A DNA stretch of 64,000 bases from Coemansia sp. RSA 487 (GCA_027577595.1 JANBRJ010000064.1:1-64000), one strand, 5' to 3'; shown: positions 31,117-42,087, counted from the first letter of the stretch. Numbers and translations are program-made. The notes: a model not told the origin generated them from the sequence alone.

Positions 31117-33229
31117 ATGTCACTTAGCTCAATTGAAGTTCCAAATGCTCCTTCAGTTCCCGGCGAAACAAAGGTAAGGCATTTTTCGTCTACTGGGCGT
31201 TTGCTGAAGTGTCTTTCCGCATTCCAACACGCATACAAAATAGATTGCTGAGCTTTTATTACAACGGTTTTCATTGATATAGCCACGTATCGCTGCTACG
31301 TGCCCAGATGGCGTAATGACACGGAACTTGGAGGGCGTCAACAATATGCACGACAACTTTATGAACGGAATGAAACATGCTGGCGAAGATGCGCCATGTT
31401 TTGGATACAGACCGATTGGCACCGATGGAGGTGTAGAGGGATACAGATGGTTTTCGTTCAAACAGGTCAAAGAGACGGCATCTGCCATTGGATCGGGCCT
31501 ATCCAAACTGGGCATCAACACAAAGGACTGTATAGGAATATTCTCGCCCAACCGTATCGAGTGGTCGTACATAGAGCATGCTTCCTATATTTACAACTTT
31601 ATCTCCGTGCCCATGTACGATACACTGGGCATCGATGCCGTCAAATTCATGGCCGAGGAGACAGAGATGACTGCTGTTGCTATTGCGCCCGAAAAGCTCT
31701 CTACATTTGCTAGCTTGTGGAAATATTTGCCGCATGTCAAGGTAGCGGTTCTGTTTGGTTCTAGTCAAGAAACCGGCAGCGTGGAAGTTCCAGAAGGCGC
31801 GCAGCTTATTTCGCTGGATGAGTTGGTTGTGCTTGGAAGCAACGGTGGTTTGGCACCGCTCCCCAAGACCCCGGCCAGCCCAGACGATCCTTGCACAATA
31901 TGTTACACCTCGGGGACAACTGGTACGCCAAAGGGCGCCATACTCACGCACATGTGTCTTATATCTAACGTTAATAGCGCAGGCCAGAGGATAGCACACG
32001 GATATATCCCATCCATCGACAAAACAGATACATATATTTCGATCCTCCCGCTTGCACATTGTCTCGAACGCTGCATCCATGCAATTATAACCGGGCGTGG
32101 TGGAGCTATTGGCTTTAACCAGGGTGATATTCGCAAAGTAATTGACGACATTTTCGAGCTAAAGCCAACGATCATTGTCGGCGTTCCTCGGATATTCAAC
32201 CGCATCAATGACCAAGTCTGGGCTCAAGTCAACACAAAAGGTGGGCTTGTCGGTGCGTTGTTCAGATACGCCTACGATGTAAAGAAAGCAAACCTCGCCT
32301 ACAACAGCAGCCAGCACTGGCTGTGGGACAGAGTTGTTTTCAAAGCGGTTCGACAAAAGCTTGGAGGAAGATTGCGCTTGGTAATATCAGGTTCTGCGCC
32401 TATATCGGGCGAGGTGTTGGATTTCTTGCGCATCACACTCTCTGCCACTGTTCTCGAGGGCTATGGCCTGACCGAAACTACTGGCCCTTGCGGTGTCTCG
32501 CTAAGCACGGATATGAAGGCTGGAAACGTTGGCTGTTCCCTCGGAAACTGCATTTACAAGCTCGTCAGCGTCCCCGAAATGGGATACACCGTCGACGACA
32601 AGCCATACCCTCGTGGAGAATTATACGTCAAGGGAAACAATGTCTTCGCAGGGTATCATAAAAACCCCAAGCTCACTGCAGAGGCGAAAACACCTGACGG
32701 CTGGCTTATAACCGGCGACATTGGCATGTTTGATGCCCAAGGCAGTCTTGTTATTATCGACCGGAAAAAGAACATGTTCAAGCTAGCACAAGGCGAGTAT
32801 GTGACTCCAGAGCGCATCGAGATCATCTACACCAGTAGCGCACTCATTGACCAGGCGTACATACATGGTGACTCGCTGGAAAGCCAGCTCGTGGCTGTCA
32901 TTGTCCCTAACGAGGAATTTTTGCGCAGTCATCTTGCTGAGACCTCCGAGCTTGCTCACTGGGCAGCAAAGGAAAGCTTTGCTGACATTTGCCAAAGCGT
33001 AGATGTTACCAACAACATCCTCGAGTTTATCGATAGCTGGGGTCGCACTAACGGTTTAAAGGGATTTGAAATTCCAAAGAACATCCACCTGGAAAGCGCT
33101 CCTTTCACTATTGAAAATAGCATACTGACGCCAACACTCAAAGTCAAGCGTCCTGCTGCTAAAACTATGTACAGCGATACACTTGGCCGTTTATACAATG
33201 AGCTAAAATCGAAGGGATTAGCCAAGTAA
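31117..33229 (+). CDS. Long-chain acyl-CoA synthetase, copy 1
   Basis: The gene has two exons, 31117-31173 and 31283-33229, with a 109-bp phase-0 intron (GTAAGG...GATATAG). The product is 667 aa and starts MSLSSIEVPNAPSVPGETK|PRI; the joined PGETKP is also found uninterrupted in copy 2, which supports the splice. It is an ANL-superfamily enzyme that makes acyl-CoA from fatty acid, ATP and CoA. The P-loop is canonical, YTSGTTGTPKG (about 227-237). Other motifs: EGYGLTET, the linker IDRKKNMFKL with the YVTPERIE segment, and the C-terminal LTPTLKVKR carrying the catalytic Lys. No targeting signal is clear (C-terminus LAK). Of the three copies, it has the most regular motifs. Confidence 0.93.
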
Positions 33230-33306
33230 ATAAAGTCCACATTGCACCAAACGCTTATTTTTAAATACCTCCCCAATCAATGCTCTTATTCGGAAAATGT
33301 AGATTC

Positions 33307-33322
33307 AAAAAAAAACGAAAAA
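33307..33322 (-). terminator. RNA polymerase III terminator
   Basis: Read on the minus strand, T-runs begin just after the tRNA-Leu 3' end (A-runs on the plus strand). The first strong run is 33307-33315, the usual Pol III stop signal. Confidence 0.7.
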
Positions 33323-33323
33323 G

Positions 33324-33405
33324 TGAGAAGAGTGGGATTCGAACCCACGCCTATTACTAGACCACGGCCTTAACGTGGCGCCTTAGACCGCTCGGCCATC
33401 TTCCC
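33324..33405 (-). tRNA. tRNA-Leu (anticodon AAG), second copy
   Basis: This 82-nt tRNA is identical to the one at 1108-1189 over its full length, on the opposite strand. It has the same GGGAAGA acceptor, A and B boxes and AAG anticodon, and no intron. The 5' flank also resembles that of the first copy: CTAGGTTGGAATTCAGT here against CTAGGTTAGAATTTAGT there. This suggests duplication of gene plus upstream flank, or a shared upstream signal. Confidence 0.97.
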
Positions 33406-34469
33406 AAACTGAATTCCAACCTAGATTCAATTCTGGTTTCCAGGCTTATAATTAAATAGCCACTTTTTATCTTCAAAAAGGAAAAGAAAAATGATGTTAT
33501 ACTTTAATAATCGTAAGCTAATCCTGGTAAAGACTGAAAGTAATGAAAATAGGTTCGTGAAGCAAGGAAACACTCTAATGACCAAGTGGATAGCTCGATA
33601 TTACCTACGGTAATAATTGTTACATTCCTTTCTGTAATAGTAACCCTCATCAGCTCTAAGCTGGATCACATCATCTTTAGAGATCTAGTATTTTCCTATA
33701 TTGGCCATTATAACCACTACAAGTACCATCTTTTTCCTTGGCAAACGAATACCTATTTCTACTTCTGGCTGAAGTCTGTGCATATGAGCCCTTGGCATAT
33801 TTTCATGGGCAATATTTTGCTTTGATGAAGTAAACACATTCTTTCAGCTAAACCAAACAGATATATGGCTCCAAGCTGCAATTGATATAATAGGGAGGTA
33901 GCTGGAATCAAAGGCTGTGATGGAATATTGGCCAAAAAGCTTGGGCAAAATTGCTTCTTTTTATGACAGCTGAACAGTGTACATTCCACATTTGAAATCT
34001 TGCTACTTGTTTCTAAAATCAGCGATATTGTGGTGGAATGGGAAAGGCACATGCTAATGTAGTGTTTTTTTTGCTTGGAAGTGTTTTCATGTTGCCCTCC
34101 TTAGGTTCACCAATGCTTGTTAAAGAGATTAAAAGAGACACTGTCGATTTATTAAACTAATTGTAGTCTCTAACCTTTGCTAATGGGATCAGGTGAATTT
34201 GAATTTGTGAGAATGAAAAGGCACAGCATAGCAACAGCCTTGCCTATGCAGCTATTTGGGGAGGGGGTGATTGGTAAAGGACTTCCAATATATTGAGTAG
34301 ACCTGATTATGTCCTCATCAGCACAAGTGATAAATCTAAAGTCTCATTCTAACAAAAAAGCACCTCATCTTCCTTCCTTTTGAAATTACACCATGGGAAT
34401 TTCCCTTGCACAGGTTGTACTATGTTTTGAAAAGTGGCTGGATAAGATATCTATCTATGCGATGTTTTG
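33406..34469. other. Intergenic spacer
   Basis: The stretch of about 1.06 kb of AT-rich DNA between the second tRNA-Leu and the GST shows no gene I recognise. Short open frames on both strands (up to about 97 codons) are without recognisable domains. Confidence 0.5.
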
Positions 34470-35114
34470 TCATTTTTCAAGTGATTTAATGTAAGGGGCA
34501 AAGGTTGGGTCTTTGGATAGAATTTCGACAGCGTTATTTATCTCTGGTGCATTATCATTACTAAATGGCTCAAGCAACTCAGGCATGGAATTGATAAACG
34601 TTTTACGCAACGTCAGCAGGCTAGCGAGAGCGGAAACATCTATGTATGTGGTTTTGTCGCCAAAATAATGACCATTCGAGCCATTTTCTCTGAGAACTTT
34701 CTCATGGTTTCTAACTACGGAGCGTGTAAGGATGTTGTACTTATTAATGAAGAACTGTCGGGCAGGCTCGGGAGCATGGATAATTAGCGCAGACATTTCG
34801 TATATATCGTTCATGTGTGCGCGGACCTCGTGTTGTCGAGCCATCAGCTGGATGTCATTGGGCTTGTAGAACAGATCGTACTTGGTAGCCAAATACTTTT
34901 CGATGGCACGCGAATCGCCCAGAATAAAAGGCGCTGTGGAGTTTGATTCAACTTTCACAACAAGAACTGGGAGGTTGCCGACAGGCTGGGAATCTTTTTC
35001 TTTAGGCCACTCGGGGAACTCCAGCGTCCAGTTTGCTCCAACAAAGGTAAGAAGGGCTTTGCATATTTCTGCGCGTGCAGGAACAGGAAAATAACGCAAA
35101 ATATAAGACGCCAT
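34470..35114 (-). CDS. Glutathione S-transferase, copy 1 (sigma-like)
   Basis: This 214-aa cytosolic GST probably conjugates glutathione to electrophiles. The thioredoxin-like N-domain opens MASYILRYFPVPARAEICK with the Tyr and Arg typical of the sigma/alpha-like G-site. It continues to VGNLPVLVV (cis-Pro) and LGDSRAIEKYLA (the D/ES-R-AI motif). The helical C-domain includes HEKVLRENGSNGHYFGDKTTYIDV, the N-capping/hydrophobic staple region. It is paralogous to the GST at 63060 with near-identical blocks (HEKVL.ENGSNGHYFG). It is separate from, but lies between, the acyl-CoA synthetases. Confidence 0.92.
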   Translation of the reverse strand: MASYILRYFPVPARAEICKALLTFVGANWTLEFPEWPKEKDSQPVGNLPVLVVKVESNSTAPFILGDSRAIEKYLATKYDLFYKPNDIQLMARQHEVRAHMNDIYEMSALIIHAPEPARQFFINKYNILTRSVVRNHEKVLRENGSNGHYFGDKTTYIDVSALASLLTLRKTFINSMPELLEPFSNDNAPEINNAVEILSKDPTFAPYIKSLEK

Positions 35115-35423
35115 TCTTTATGTTTATGATGAAAATGTCCTGTCACAAATAAATAATAAAATCAGTCGGAGCTAAAACGAAAAAAAGAAAATTTATAACC
35201 ATCTAAAAAAAAAAGCTAAATGCACGCAAATGGCATTTTGACAAATAAAATGTCAACAAAAGCCTACGCGCACAATTGAAAGACTCGGAAATATTTTGCG
35301 TTTACGGATAACACACAATGGAAGGGGCAGGATTTACTGCGTGTTTTCCCGAGCAATCTGGAAATGATATCGTGACATTATCTAATTTATAAATAACAAA
35401 GTAACCATTCCTAGAAACATGAG
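35115..35423. other. Short intergenic spacer
   Basis: These 309 AT-rich bases hold the GST promoter and the 3' end of the second acyl-CoA synthetase, both on the minus strand. Nothing else is seen. Confidence 0.5.
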
Positions 35424-37466
35424 TTAATTCAACTCCTTGTAGAGGTCGTCAAGCATGCTTGCAAAATAAGCTTTGGCTTCGCGGCGCTTCAGCTTGAGGG
35501 TTGGTGTAAGAAGGCCAGTCTTATCGAACGGAACAGGCAGCAAGTAAATGTTCTTTGGGACCTCGTAACCGCAAAGATCGTGTGTTTTGCACCACATCGA
35601 AAGCTCGCTGAGGATCTCCTGTCGCGCTCTAACATCGTTGCACAGGTCGCTGAACGCGTCATCTGCGCCGCTGACATAATGGGGCGGCAATGCTCCCTTT
35701 GATCTCAGAAACATTGGCAGCAACGTTTCGTCGGGAACCACAATGGCCACTAGAGCGCTCTTTAGCGGGTCACCGTAGACAAACGCTTGGCTAACGGCAA
35801 AGTGGTCCATGAGCGTGTTTTCGATTTTTTCAGGGGCAATGAATTCACCTTGCGCCAGCTTGAACAGATTGTTCTTGCGGTCGATGATGTGGAGGCGGTT
35901 GCGGGAGTCGAGGAAGCCGATGTCGCTGGTGCACAGCCACCCGTCGTCGGTATACACCTGGCGCGTGAGCTCAGGCTGCCCGTAGTATTCTCTGGCCGTG
36001 TGTCCACCTTTGATCATAATCTCGCCCCGAGGGTATGGCATATCGTCGACGGTGTATCCGAGATCGGGAACGCTTCTGAGCTTCATCATTGCGCATGGAA
36101 TTGGGGCGCCTACGTTGCCAGACTCGGTGTCGTCCATTTGTGTGACAGTCGTTGGGCCAATTGTTTCCGATAGGCCGTAGCCTTCGAGGACTTTGCACGA
36201 GAAGCAGCACCGCAGGAACTCGAGGGTCTCCGGGGAAATAGGCGCCGATCCAGAGATAATGAGCTTTAACTTGCCGCCGAACTTGTCGCGAAGCGGCTTA
36301 AAGATAATGCGGTCCCATAGCCAGTGCCTTGCCTGGCCACGGCTGGAAAGGTTGCTTCTTTTCGTCGAGTACGCGTACTGGAAGAGCGCCGACGGAAGCC
36401 CGCCCTTTACCTTGACGGCCGACAGGATCTTGTCCTGGATGCGGTTGAAAATGCGTGGCACGCCAACAAACATTGTGGGCTGCAGCTCCTTGAGATCCTC
36501 GACGAGCTTGGCGGGATCGCTTCGCGGAAATGCGGTTTTGGTGCCAAACGCGAGCGAGACGTGCAAAGTCATGCGGCCGAGGCAGTGAGCCAGTGGAAGA
36601 AATCCCATCGAGCAGTCGTCTGGCGAGAACGGGTACATGTCGCCATGCTCCACCTGCGCAGCCGTCGACGAGATCGTGGCAAGAATGTTTGCGTGCGTAA
36701 GGACCACGCCCTTGTATGTGCCCGATGTTCCCGACGTGTACACTATGGTAGCGACGTCGTCAGGAGCAGGAAGTGTCTCTGGCTCGACGGGTTGGCGCGC
36801 GCCCGAGTCTTCGACTACCCGCAGCGGCGTTATAGCAAGTCCGTGCGTGATGCCTGCCTGCAAAAGGCCGCTTGGCGGCATGCTGGCTTCGTCAACCATG
36901 ATCATTGTTTGCAGGCACGGGATGGTCTCGATCATACCAAGGACAATCCGTGCGTACTTGCTGGTGCAGACAATGACCTTCATGTCGACCTCATTTATTA
37001 TATGCCTGAGCGCCGCCGCGCCAAAAGACACGTACATGGGGACCGAGACAAGGCGGTGGTAGTATGATGCAAACTCGGTTAGTACCCATTCGACCGAGTT
37101 GTCCATCAGGATGCCGATCCTGTCGCCTGGGTGCATCCCGAGGAGCCGCAGCCCCGAGGCCAGGTTGACGAACCGCTCGTGAAACAGATCCCATGTGATC
37201 CACCGGTACGCACCGACGTTACCCATGCCGTCGACGGTCGGCCGGTACCCAAAGACTGGTGCATTCCGGCCTGCGCGTGCGCGTCCACGCAAGTAATTGT
37301 CGTACAGCGAGTGCACGCCCTGTGTGTGCTGGATCAGCTTACCGGTCGTGTTGATATAGTTTACATATGGTTTGGTTTCTCCTGGGACTGCGGCGGATCC
37401 CGGAACCTCGATGGCACAAAGCGGTGGAGTTTTATTGGAGCTCTTGCTTGGAAGAATCATCAACAT
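35424..37466 (-). CDS. Long-chain acyl-CoA synthetase, copy 2
   Basis: The ATG at 37466 gives 680 aa (a second in-frame ATG lies two codons later). It aligns with copy 1 from AVPGETKP onward, but without the intron found there. It has all ANL segments: EGYGLSETIGP, DMPYPRGE, the linker IDRKNNLFKLAQGE and C-terminal LLTPTLKLKRRE with the catalytic Lys. The ATP-binding P-loop reads YTSGTSGTYKGVVLTH, so the usual Pro before the Lys-Gly is Tyr. The Lys and the Thr-Ser-Gly-Thr are kept, and activity is likely. No PTS1 is present (C-terminus ELN). An N-terminal hydrophobic open stretch upstream of the ATG is probably leader. Confidence 0.92.
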   Translation of the reverse strand: MLMILPSKSSNKTPPLCAIEVPGSAAVPGETKPYVNYINTTGKLIQHTQGVHSLYDNYLRGRARAGRNAPVFGYRPTVDGMGNVGAYRWITWDLFHERFVNLASGLRLLGMHPGDRIGILMDNSVEWVLTEFASYYHRLVSVPMYVSFGAAALRHIINEVDMKVIVCTSKYARIVLGMIETIPCLQTMIMVDEASMPPSGLLQAGITHGLAITPLRVVEDSGARQPVEPETLPAPDDVATIVYTSGTSGTYKGVVLTHANILATISSTAAQVEHGDMYPFSPDDCSMGFLPLAHCLGRMTLHVSLAFGTKTAFPRSDPAKLVEDLKELQPTMFVGVPRIFNRIQDKILSAVKVKGGLPSALFQYAYSTKRSNLSSRGQARHWLWDRIIFKPLRDKFGGKLKLIISGSAPISPETLEFLRCCFSCKVLEGYGLSETIGPTTVTQMDDTESGNVGAPIPCAMMKLRSVPDLGYTVDDMPYPRGEIMIKGGHTAREYYGQPELTRQVYTDDGWLCTSDIGFLDSRNRLHIIDRKNNLFKLAQGEFIAPEKIENTLMDHFAVSQAFVYGDPLKSALVAIVVPDETLLPMFLRSKGALPPHYVSGADDAFSDLCNDVRARQEILSELSMWCKTHDLCGYEVPKNIYLLPVPFDKTGLLTPTLKLKRREAKAYFASMLDDLYKELN

Positions 37467-37993
37467 AAAAGTAGAGTTAAAAGAGAGCACATGAAAGACT
37501 TTGTTGGAATAAATATTTGTGAAAAAAAATGAAAGAAGAGAGGAAAACGGACGCATCAAAGATTGCCAGCAGCGTCCACACCCATCTAGAGAAATCAAAG
37601 AGCGTGAACGCGCTTATGAGAAACAAATATTCTGATCAACCAGAGCGAAAAAAAAAAAAAAAGTTCCATGGAAGTGGCTCTTCGTCGATCGTCATGTGTC
37701 TCTTGTTAGCCATTTTGCGCACAAACCACACATCATCATCTTTCAGATGACTATGCTTGTTCATTTGCTTTTCTCAGCTTCTTTTCAAAAAGTGCATGGC
37801 AGTGCATATATCAAATCATAATGGATGAGCACTCGATGATCTGATCCGTAAATAATAAATCAGTGACTGGGAGCTGCAGAATCATGGATCTTCAAAACAT
37901 CACGCTTGAATGCGGATCACCCCAACATTTGCTTTTTTGTCCTTTACCTTTTTTTATGTTTAGAATTTCGTTAAAATCTGTTTAGCTATAAGA
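37467..37993. other. Divergent promoter region and spacer
   Basis: This 527-base gap separates the start codons of acyl-CoA synthetase copy 2 (minus) and the UMP-CMP kinase (plus). It includes a run of about 14 A at 37650. No gene is seen. Confidence 0.5.
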
Positions 37994-38983
37994 ATGTTCG
38001 TGTTTGCTAGAACCAAAGTGCTCAGAAGCGCCTTGCAAAGGGCAGCCATCACGCCACTGCGCACGGCCAAACCACACGGGTACCAAGGATCCTGGTACTC
38101 AAGCAAGCCGAGCAGCAAGCTTGACCAGCTGGGGATGGGGCAGAGCGACAAGGGGCGGAAGGACCAAAGCAAGGGACTCATATTGGGCGTGCACCCAGTG
38201 GCGTTGATTTCGGCGATAACCATCGTATTCTGTGGGTACCACTTGCTTATCAAGCCGGCGTTTGAAGCAAAGGCGAGCCAGCCAGATCGACCCAAAATCG
38301 TGGAAAGGAAAATAGAGTTCAGCGATGCGGAGATCGCCCGCTTCCCGTTCGACCAAAAGACCGTGGTCTTTGTGCTTGGTGGTCCGGGGTCCGGAAAGGG
38401 CACCAATTCGGCTAAGCTCGTGGACGACTTTGGGTTCGTCCATCTTTCAGCTGGCGACCTCCTGCGCGAGGAGCAAGCGCGCCCGGCGGCCCAGTTCGGC
38501 GAGCTTATCGAGTACTACATCCGCGAGGGCAAGATTGTACCGCACGAAGTCACCATAGGGCTGCTGAGAAATGCGATGATGAAGCACCCCGAGTGCGACC
38601 GCTTCCTGATCGACGGGTTCCCAAGGAACCTGAAGCAAGCAAAGGCGTTCGAGGACACCGTTTGCGTGGCCAAGAAGGTGCTGTACTTTGAGTGCCCCGA
38701 GTCTGTGCTCCTCGAAAGGCTCCTGGACCGTGGCAAGACAAGCGGGCGGTCCGACGATAACATCGAGTCGATTAAGAAGAGGTTCAGGACCTATGTCAAC
38801 GACAGCAAGCCCGTGATCGACGACTATGACAAGCAGGGCAAGGTCATTACTGTCTCGTGCAAGGGAACCATGGATAGCGTCTACGACATCACGAAGAAGC
38901 AGATGGCGGCCTTTCTTGAAGAAGCGGAGAAGGAGCAGACACAGCAGCAGCAGAAAGAGCAGCAGCAGCCCATCGCAGGATAG
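37994..38983 (+). CDS. URA6: UMP-CMP kinase with membrane-anchored N-terminal extension
   Basis: This 329-aa protein carries a kinase domain for phosphorylating UMP and CMP (pyrimidine nucleotide synthesis) in its C-terminal two-thirds. The domain shows VVFVLGGPGSGKGTNSAKLV (P-loop), HLSAGDLLREE, REGKIVPHEVTI, FLIDGFPRN and the lid segment RGKTSGRSDDN. The first about 120 residues are extra: an Arg-rich, Ser/Thr-rich start resembling a mitochondrial presequence (MFVFARTKVLRSALQRAA), then a membrane segment (VALISAITIVFCGYHLLI). Yeast Ura6 lacks this anchor. The P-loop has Asn where most family members have Gln (GKGTQ). The tail is Gln-rich. Confidence 0.9.
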   Translation: MFVFARTKVLRSALQRAAITPLRTAKPHGYQGSWYSSKPSSKLDQLGMGQSDKGRKDQSKGLILGVHPVALISAITIVFCGYHLLIKPAFEAKASQPDRPKIVERKIEFSDAEIARFPFDQKTVVFVLGGPGSGKGTNSAKLVDDFGFVHLSAGDLLREEQARPAAQFGELIEYYIREGKIVPHEVTIGLLRNAMMKHPECDRFLIDGFPRNLKQAKAFEDTVCVAKKVLYFECPESVLLERLLDRGKTSGRSDDNIESIKKRFRTYVNDSKPVIDDYDKQGKVITVSCKGTMDSVYDITKKQMAAFLEEAEKEQTQQQQKEQQQPIAG

Positions 38984-39074
38984 CGGAACGCCATCTTTAC
39001 CAAATGCATAGTTTAGCTATTAAAAATAAACATTGAAGCTCGAGTACCAGAATAGAAATAGAATAACAACGGGG

Positions 39075-41375
39075 TTACATTTTCTTTGACGATGCCTTGC
39101 TCATCTTCCAGTTGCTGATGCCGGCCATCTGGCTCTGGTCGATGCCGGCGCTCTCGATCTCCTCATACAGGCGGTTGATGGTGACCTGGTAGTGGCGGAT
39201 GGCTTCGTAGCGCTTGATCTTCAGCGTCGGCGTCAGCAGGCCATAGACATCCAGGCCATACGGCTCGAGATAGATGTTGCTGAGCAGCTCGTAGTAGCTG
39301 AGGTCGCGCTCAACGCTGTGGTTGTTGAGCTCGTTGAGCACAGCGCTGCGCACCATCGTGTCGATGCACAGCATCTGGTGGTGCGGTGGCTCCGCCCCCT
39401 CCTTGATGATCTTCTTCTTCGACAGGAAGACGCGCAGAAACTCGGGGTCCAGCACAACGATGCCCACGAGGGCGCCACGCTCGCGGTCTCCATACACGAA
39501 CGCCTGGGTCACCAGGTCGCAGTCGCAGTACACGTACTCAATGCGCTCGGGCTCGATCAGGTGCCCTGTGTTGAGCTTGAAGATGTTGCATTTGCGGTCG
39601 ATGATCTTGAGCCGGCCCTGGTCGTCGAACATGCCCAGATCGCCCGTGCGGAACCACCCGTCGTGGGACAGCACCTCGGCCGTCAGCTCAGGCTGGCGGA
39701 AGTACCCGCGGAACACGTTGGCGCCGCGCACCATGACCTCTCCCCGGGGGTACGGCTTGTCGTCGACGGTGTAGCCGAGCTCCTTGACGCTGGCCAGCTT
39801 GATCATGTTTGTCGGGAACGGCGTGCCGACAGAGCCGGGCGCTGCGTCGTCATGCGTGGTGATGCTTGCCGGCCCGCACGTCTCGGTCATTCCGTAGCCC
39901 TCGTTGACCTCGCACGAGAACGTGCACTTGAGGAACGCCATCGCCTCGTGCGAAATCGACGACGTTCCCGAGATTATCAGGCGGATGCGGCCGCCCAGCG
40001 TCTCGCTCAGAGGCTTGAAGATCACGTGGTCCCACAGCCAATGGCCAGCCTGCCCGTGCTTGATGTTGCGCAGCTTGGCCTTGACAGCGTGGCGGAAGAT
40101 GGATCCGGCCAGCCCGTTCTTGCCCTTGATGACGGCCATCGCCTTGTCTTGCACGCGGTTGATGAACTTTGGCACGCCGATGATGACGGTGGGCTTGACT
40201 GCGCCCAAGTCCTCCAGCATGTGGTCCGGCTGCGTGCGCGGAAACGCCGTGCGGCACCCCACAGCCACCATCACGTGCATCGCCAGCCGCCCCAGGATGT
40301 GCGACAGTGGCAGGATCGATGCGCTGCAGTCCCTGGCCGTCACGTGCGGAAGGTCCCTGTTCTCCATCACAAAGTTTGTGCCAGCAATCGACGACACCAG
40401 GTTTCCGTGCGTCAGGATTGCGCCCTTGGGCACGTCAATTGTCCCCGACGTAAACACAATCGTCGCCACGTCGTCGTACTTTGGCAGCTTGAACCTCTCC
40501 TCGGTGCTCTCGCGCCCGTACGCCTCGACATCGGCCATGTTGAACACCGAGAACCCTTTTTCTATCAGCCGGTCCACCAGCGCCTGCGGCGGCGGCTGCT
40601 GCATCAGCACAATGTTTTTGACCTTTGTGATGTGGTCACGCATGTCCAGCAGCTTTTTTGCGCATATCGTTGTTGCAAACACCGTAGTCATCTCCGTCAG
40701 GTTGATTATGTACTCGATGTGCGCTCGGCTCTGCGTCTCGTGGATGGCTATCGACACGAACCCTTGGTAGTATGTGGCGAACTCGACCATGGGCCACTCC
40801 AGACAGTTCCCGCCAAACAGCCCGACGTTGTCGCCGGGCCGCAGCCCGAGCCCCTGGAACCCCTTCGACAGGTTGCGGAACCGGTCGTGGAACGATCCGT
40901 ACGATATCCACTTTATGGCGCCTGGCTGCCCGCTCCTTTGATCCCTGTCTCTGTGTCCAAAAACAGGCACCGACGCTACAAGTGATGCAGACAAGCGATT
41001 TGCACAAAGCATCGCGGTTTCCTTTAGCAAATGCTCGCTTTATGCATAGCGCCTTGGTGGTCTAATAATGGCCAACCTGGCAAACAAAGAGATACTTACG
41101 GCCACCTGCGGTCTTCATCCCATGCAGAAAGCTTTCGTATACGGTTGATATGTTGTCGGCGCTGAATAAAAGCTTGTTGTTTGCTGCATTGCGGTTCAGC
41201 ACAGGCTACAAACCAGATAAAAAACAAACAAACACAATTAAGTCTGTGTGCATATTGACAAGGCCATTCATTGTCTCAACCACCACAGTCTTGGATGAGA
41301 TGCACTTACTATTGTTTCGTTTTCAATGTCGGGTGCATTGAGCACTGGTATCGAGTATGTGTTTCTTCTGTACAT
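39075..41375 (-). CDS. Long-chain acyl-CoA synthetase, copy 3 (three exons, altered P-loop)
   Basis: Reconstructed minus-strand exons are 41310-41375, 41100-41205 and 39075-40975, with introns of 104 bp (GTAAGT...TTGTAG, phase 0) and 124 bp (GTAAGT...TTGTAG, phase 1). The product is 690 aa. Exon 1 gives MYRRNTYSIPVLNAPDIENE, parallel to copy 1's start, and intron 1 sits where copy 1 has its intron. Exon 2 gives the family's TVYESFLHGMKTAGG; intron 2 joins to PSVPVFGHR. The ANL motifs EGYGMTETCGP, DDKPYPRGE and LLTPTLKIKR (catalytic Lys) are kept. The P-loop is TSGTIDVPKG instead of TSGTTGTPKG, which may weaken ATP binding. The C-terminus is KKM. The upstream exons are inferred. Confidence 0.88.
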
Positions 41376-42087
41376 TGCTTTGGGACGTTTTTTTTATTTC
41401 GTTAGCCAGCAAGATAGGGGAGGGGGAGGCGCGCTTTTGAAAGAGGAGGTTCTGCCTTTGTCTATTGCAAGCAAAACTGAGCTGTTGTAAGGCCTCTAGC
41501 TTAGTGAAAGAAAGTACAGTGCAAAAAAGAAAGATGGCGGCGAGCGAACCTCTTCTGCCGTGGATGAGGAGTGCGTAATAACTAAATAAGTAGATAAAAC
41601 AGGAGGTGTCCAAAAAGAAAGACGAAGGCAAAAAAGGAAGAAAGTTTTGGCCAGGTGTTGAGGTTGTTGGTAGGAGAGGGGCAATCTTGCGTGCCTTGCC
41701 AAAGAGATAAACTTTCCTCTTTGCGCATTTATGCGGGGCCTTTTATTTTTTCCTCTCCTCAGCATATATGCTTTTTTTTTACAAAGACTTGGTTCTGGTA
41801 CACGCGATTGAAGGGGAGGGAAAATAAAAGTCGATCCATGCCTTTATGTTCTTTGCTCTCTTTACGCCATTCTGAGAACTCTCCGAACCTTCACATCCTC
41901 TCCCCCTCCTTCCCACGCGCTGAGTCTGTTCCTTGCTTTCCCTGCGTCGGCTTCTGCTTGGAAATTAATCAATGTTATCTCTGAAATTCTGTCACTACAT
42001 TAACCCGTTGTACGCTAGAAAGGTAAATAAATACATCCCGCCCATTATAAAAAGGAATAGCGGAATACTTTGCTATACCGCTTCTCT
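41376..42087. other. Intergenic spacer
   Basis: The stretch of 712 bases upstream of acyl-CoA synthetase copy 3 and downstream of the 2H phosphoesterase shows no gene. It contains T-runs and a CT-rich tract. Confidence 0.5.

Noticed and set aside
33759-34052. Minus-strand 97-codon frame downstream of the second tRNA
   Set aside because: No similarity to the GST, the small family or any domain; composition is that of the spacer.
39192-40985. Long plus-strand open frame (597 codons) opposite acyl-CoA synthetase copy 3
   Set aside because: It is the antisense shadow of a GC-rich gene; the minus-strand protein has every family motif.
40976-41030. ATG at the start of the longest open frame of acyl-CoA synthetase copy 3
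   Set aside because: The first about 18 residues are encoded by the intron; homology with the paralogues requires the upstream exons.
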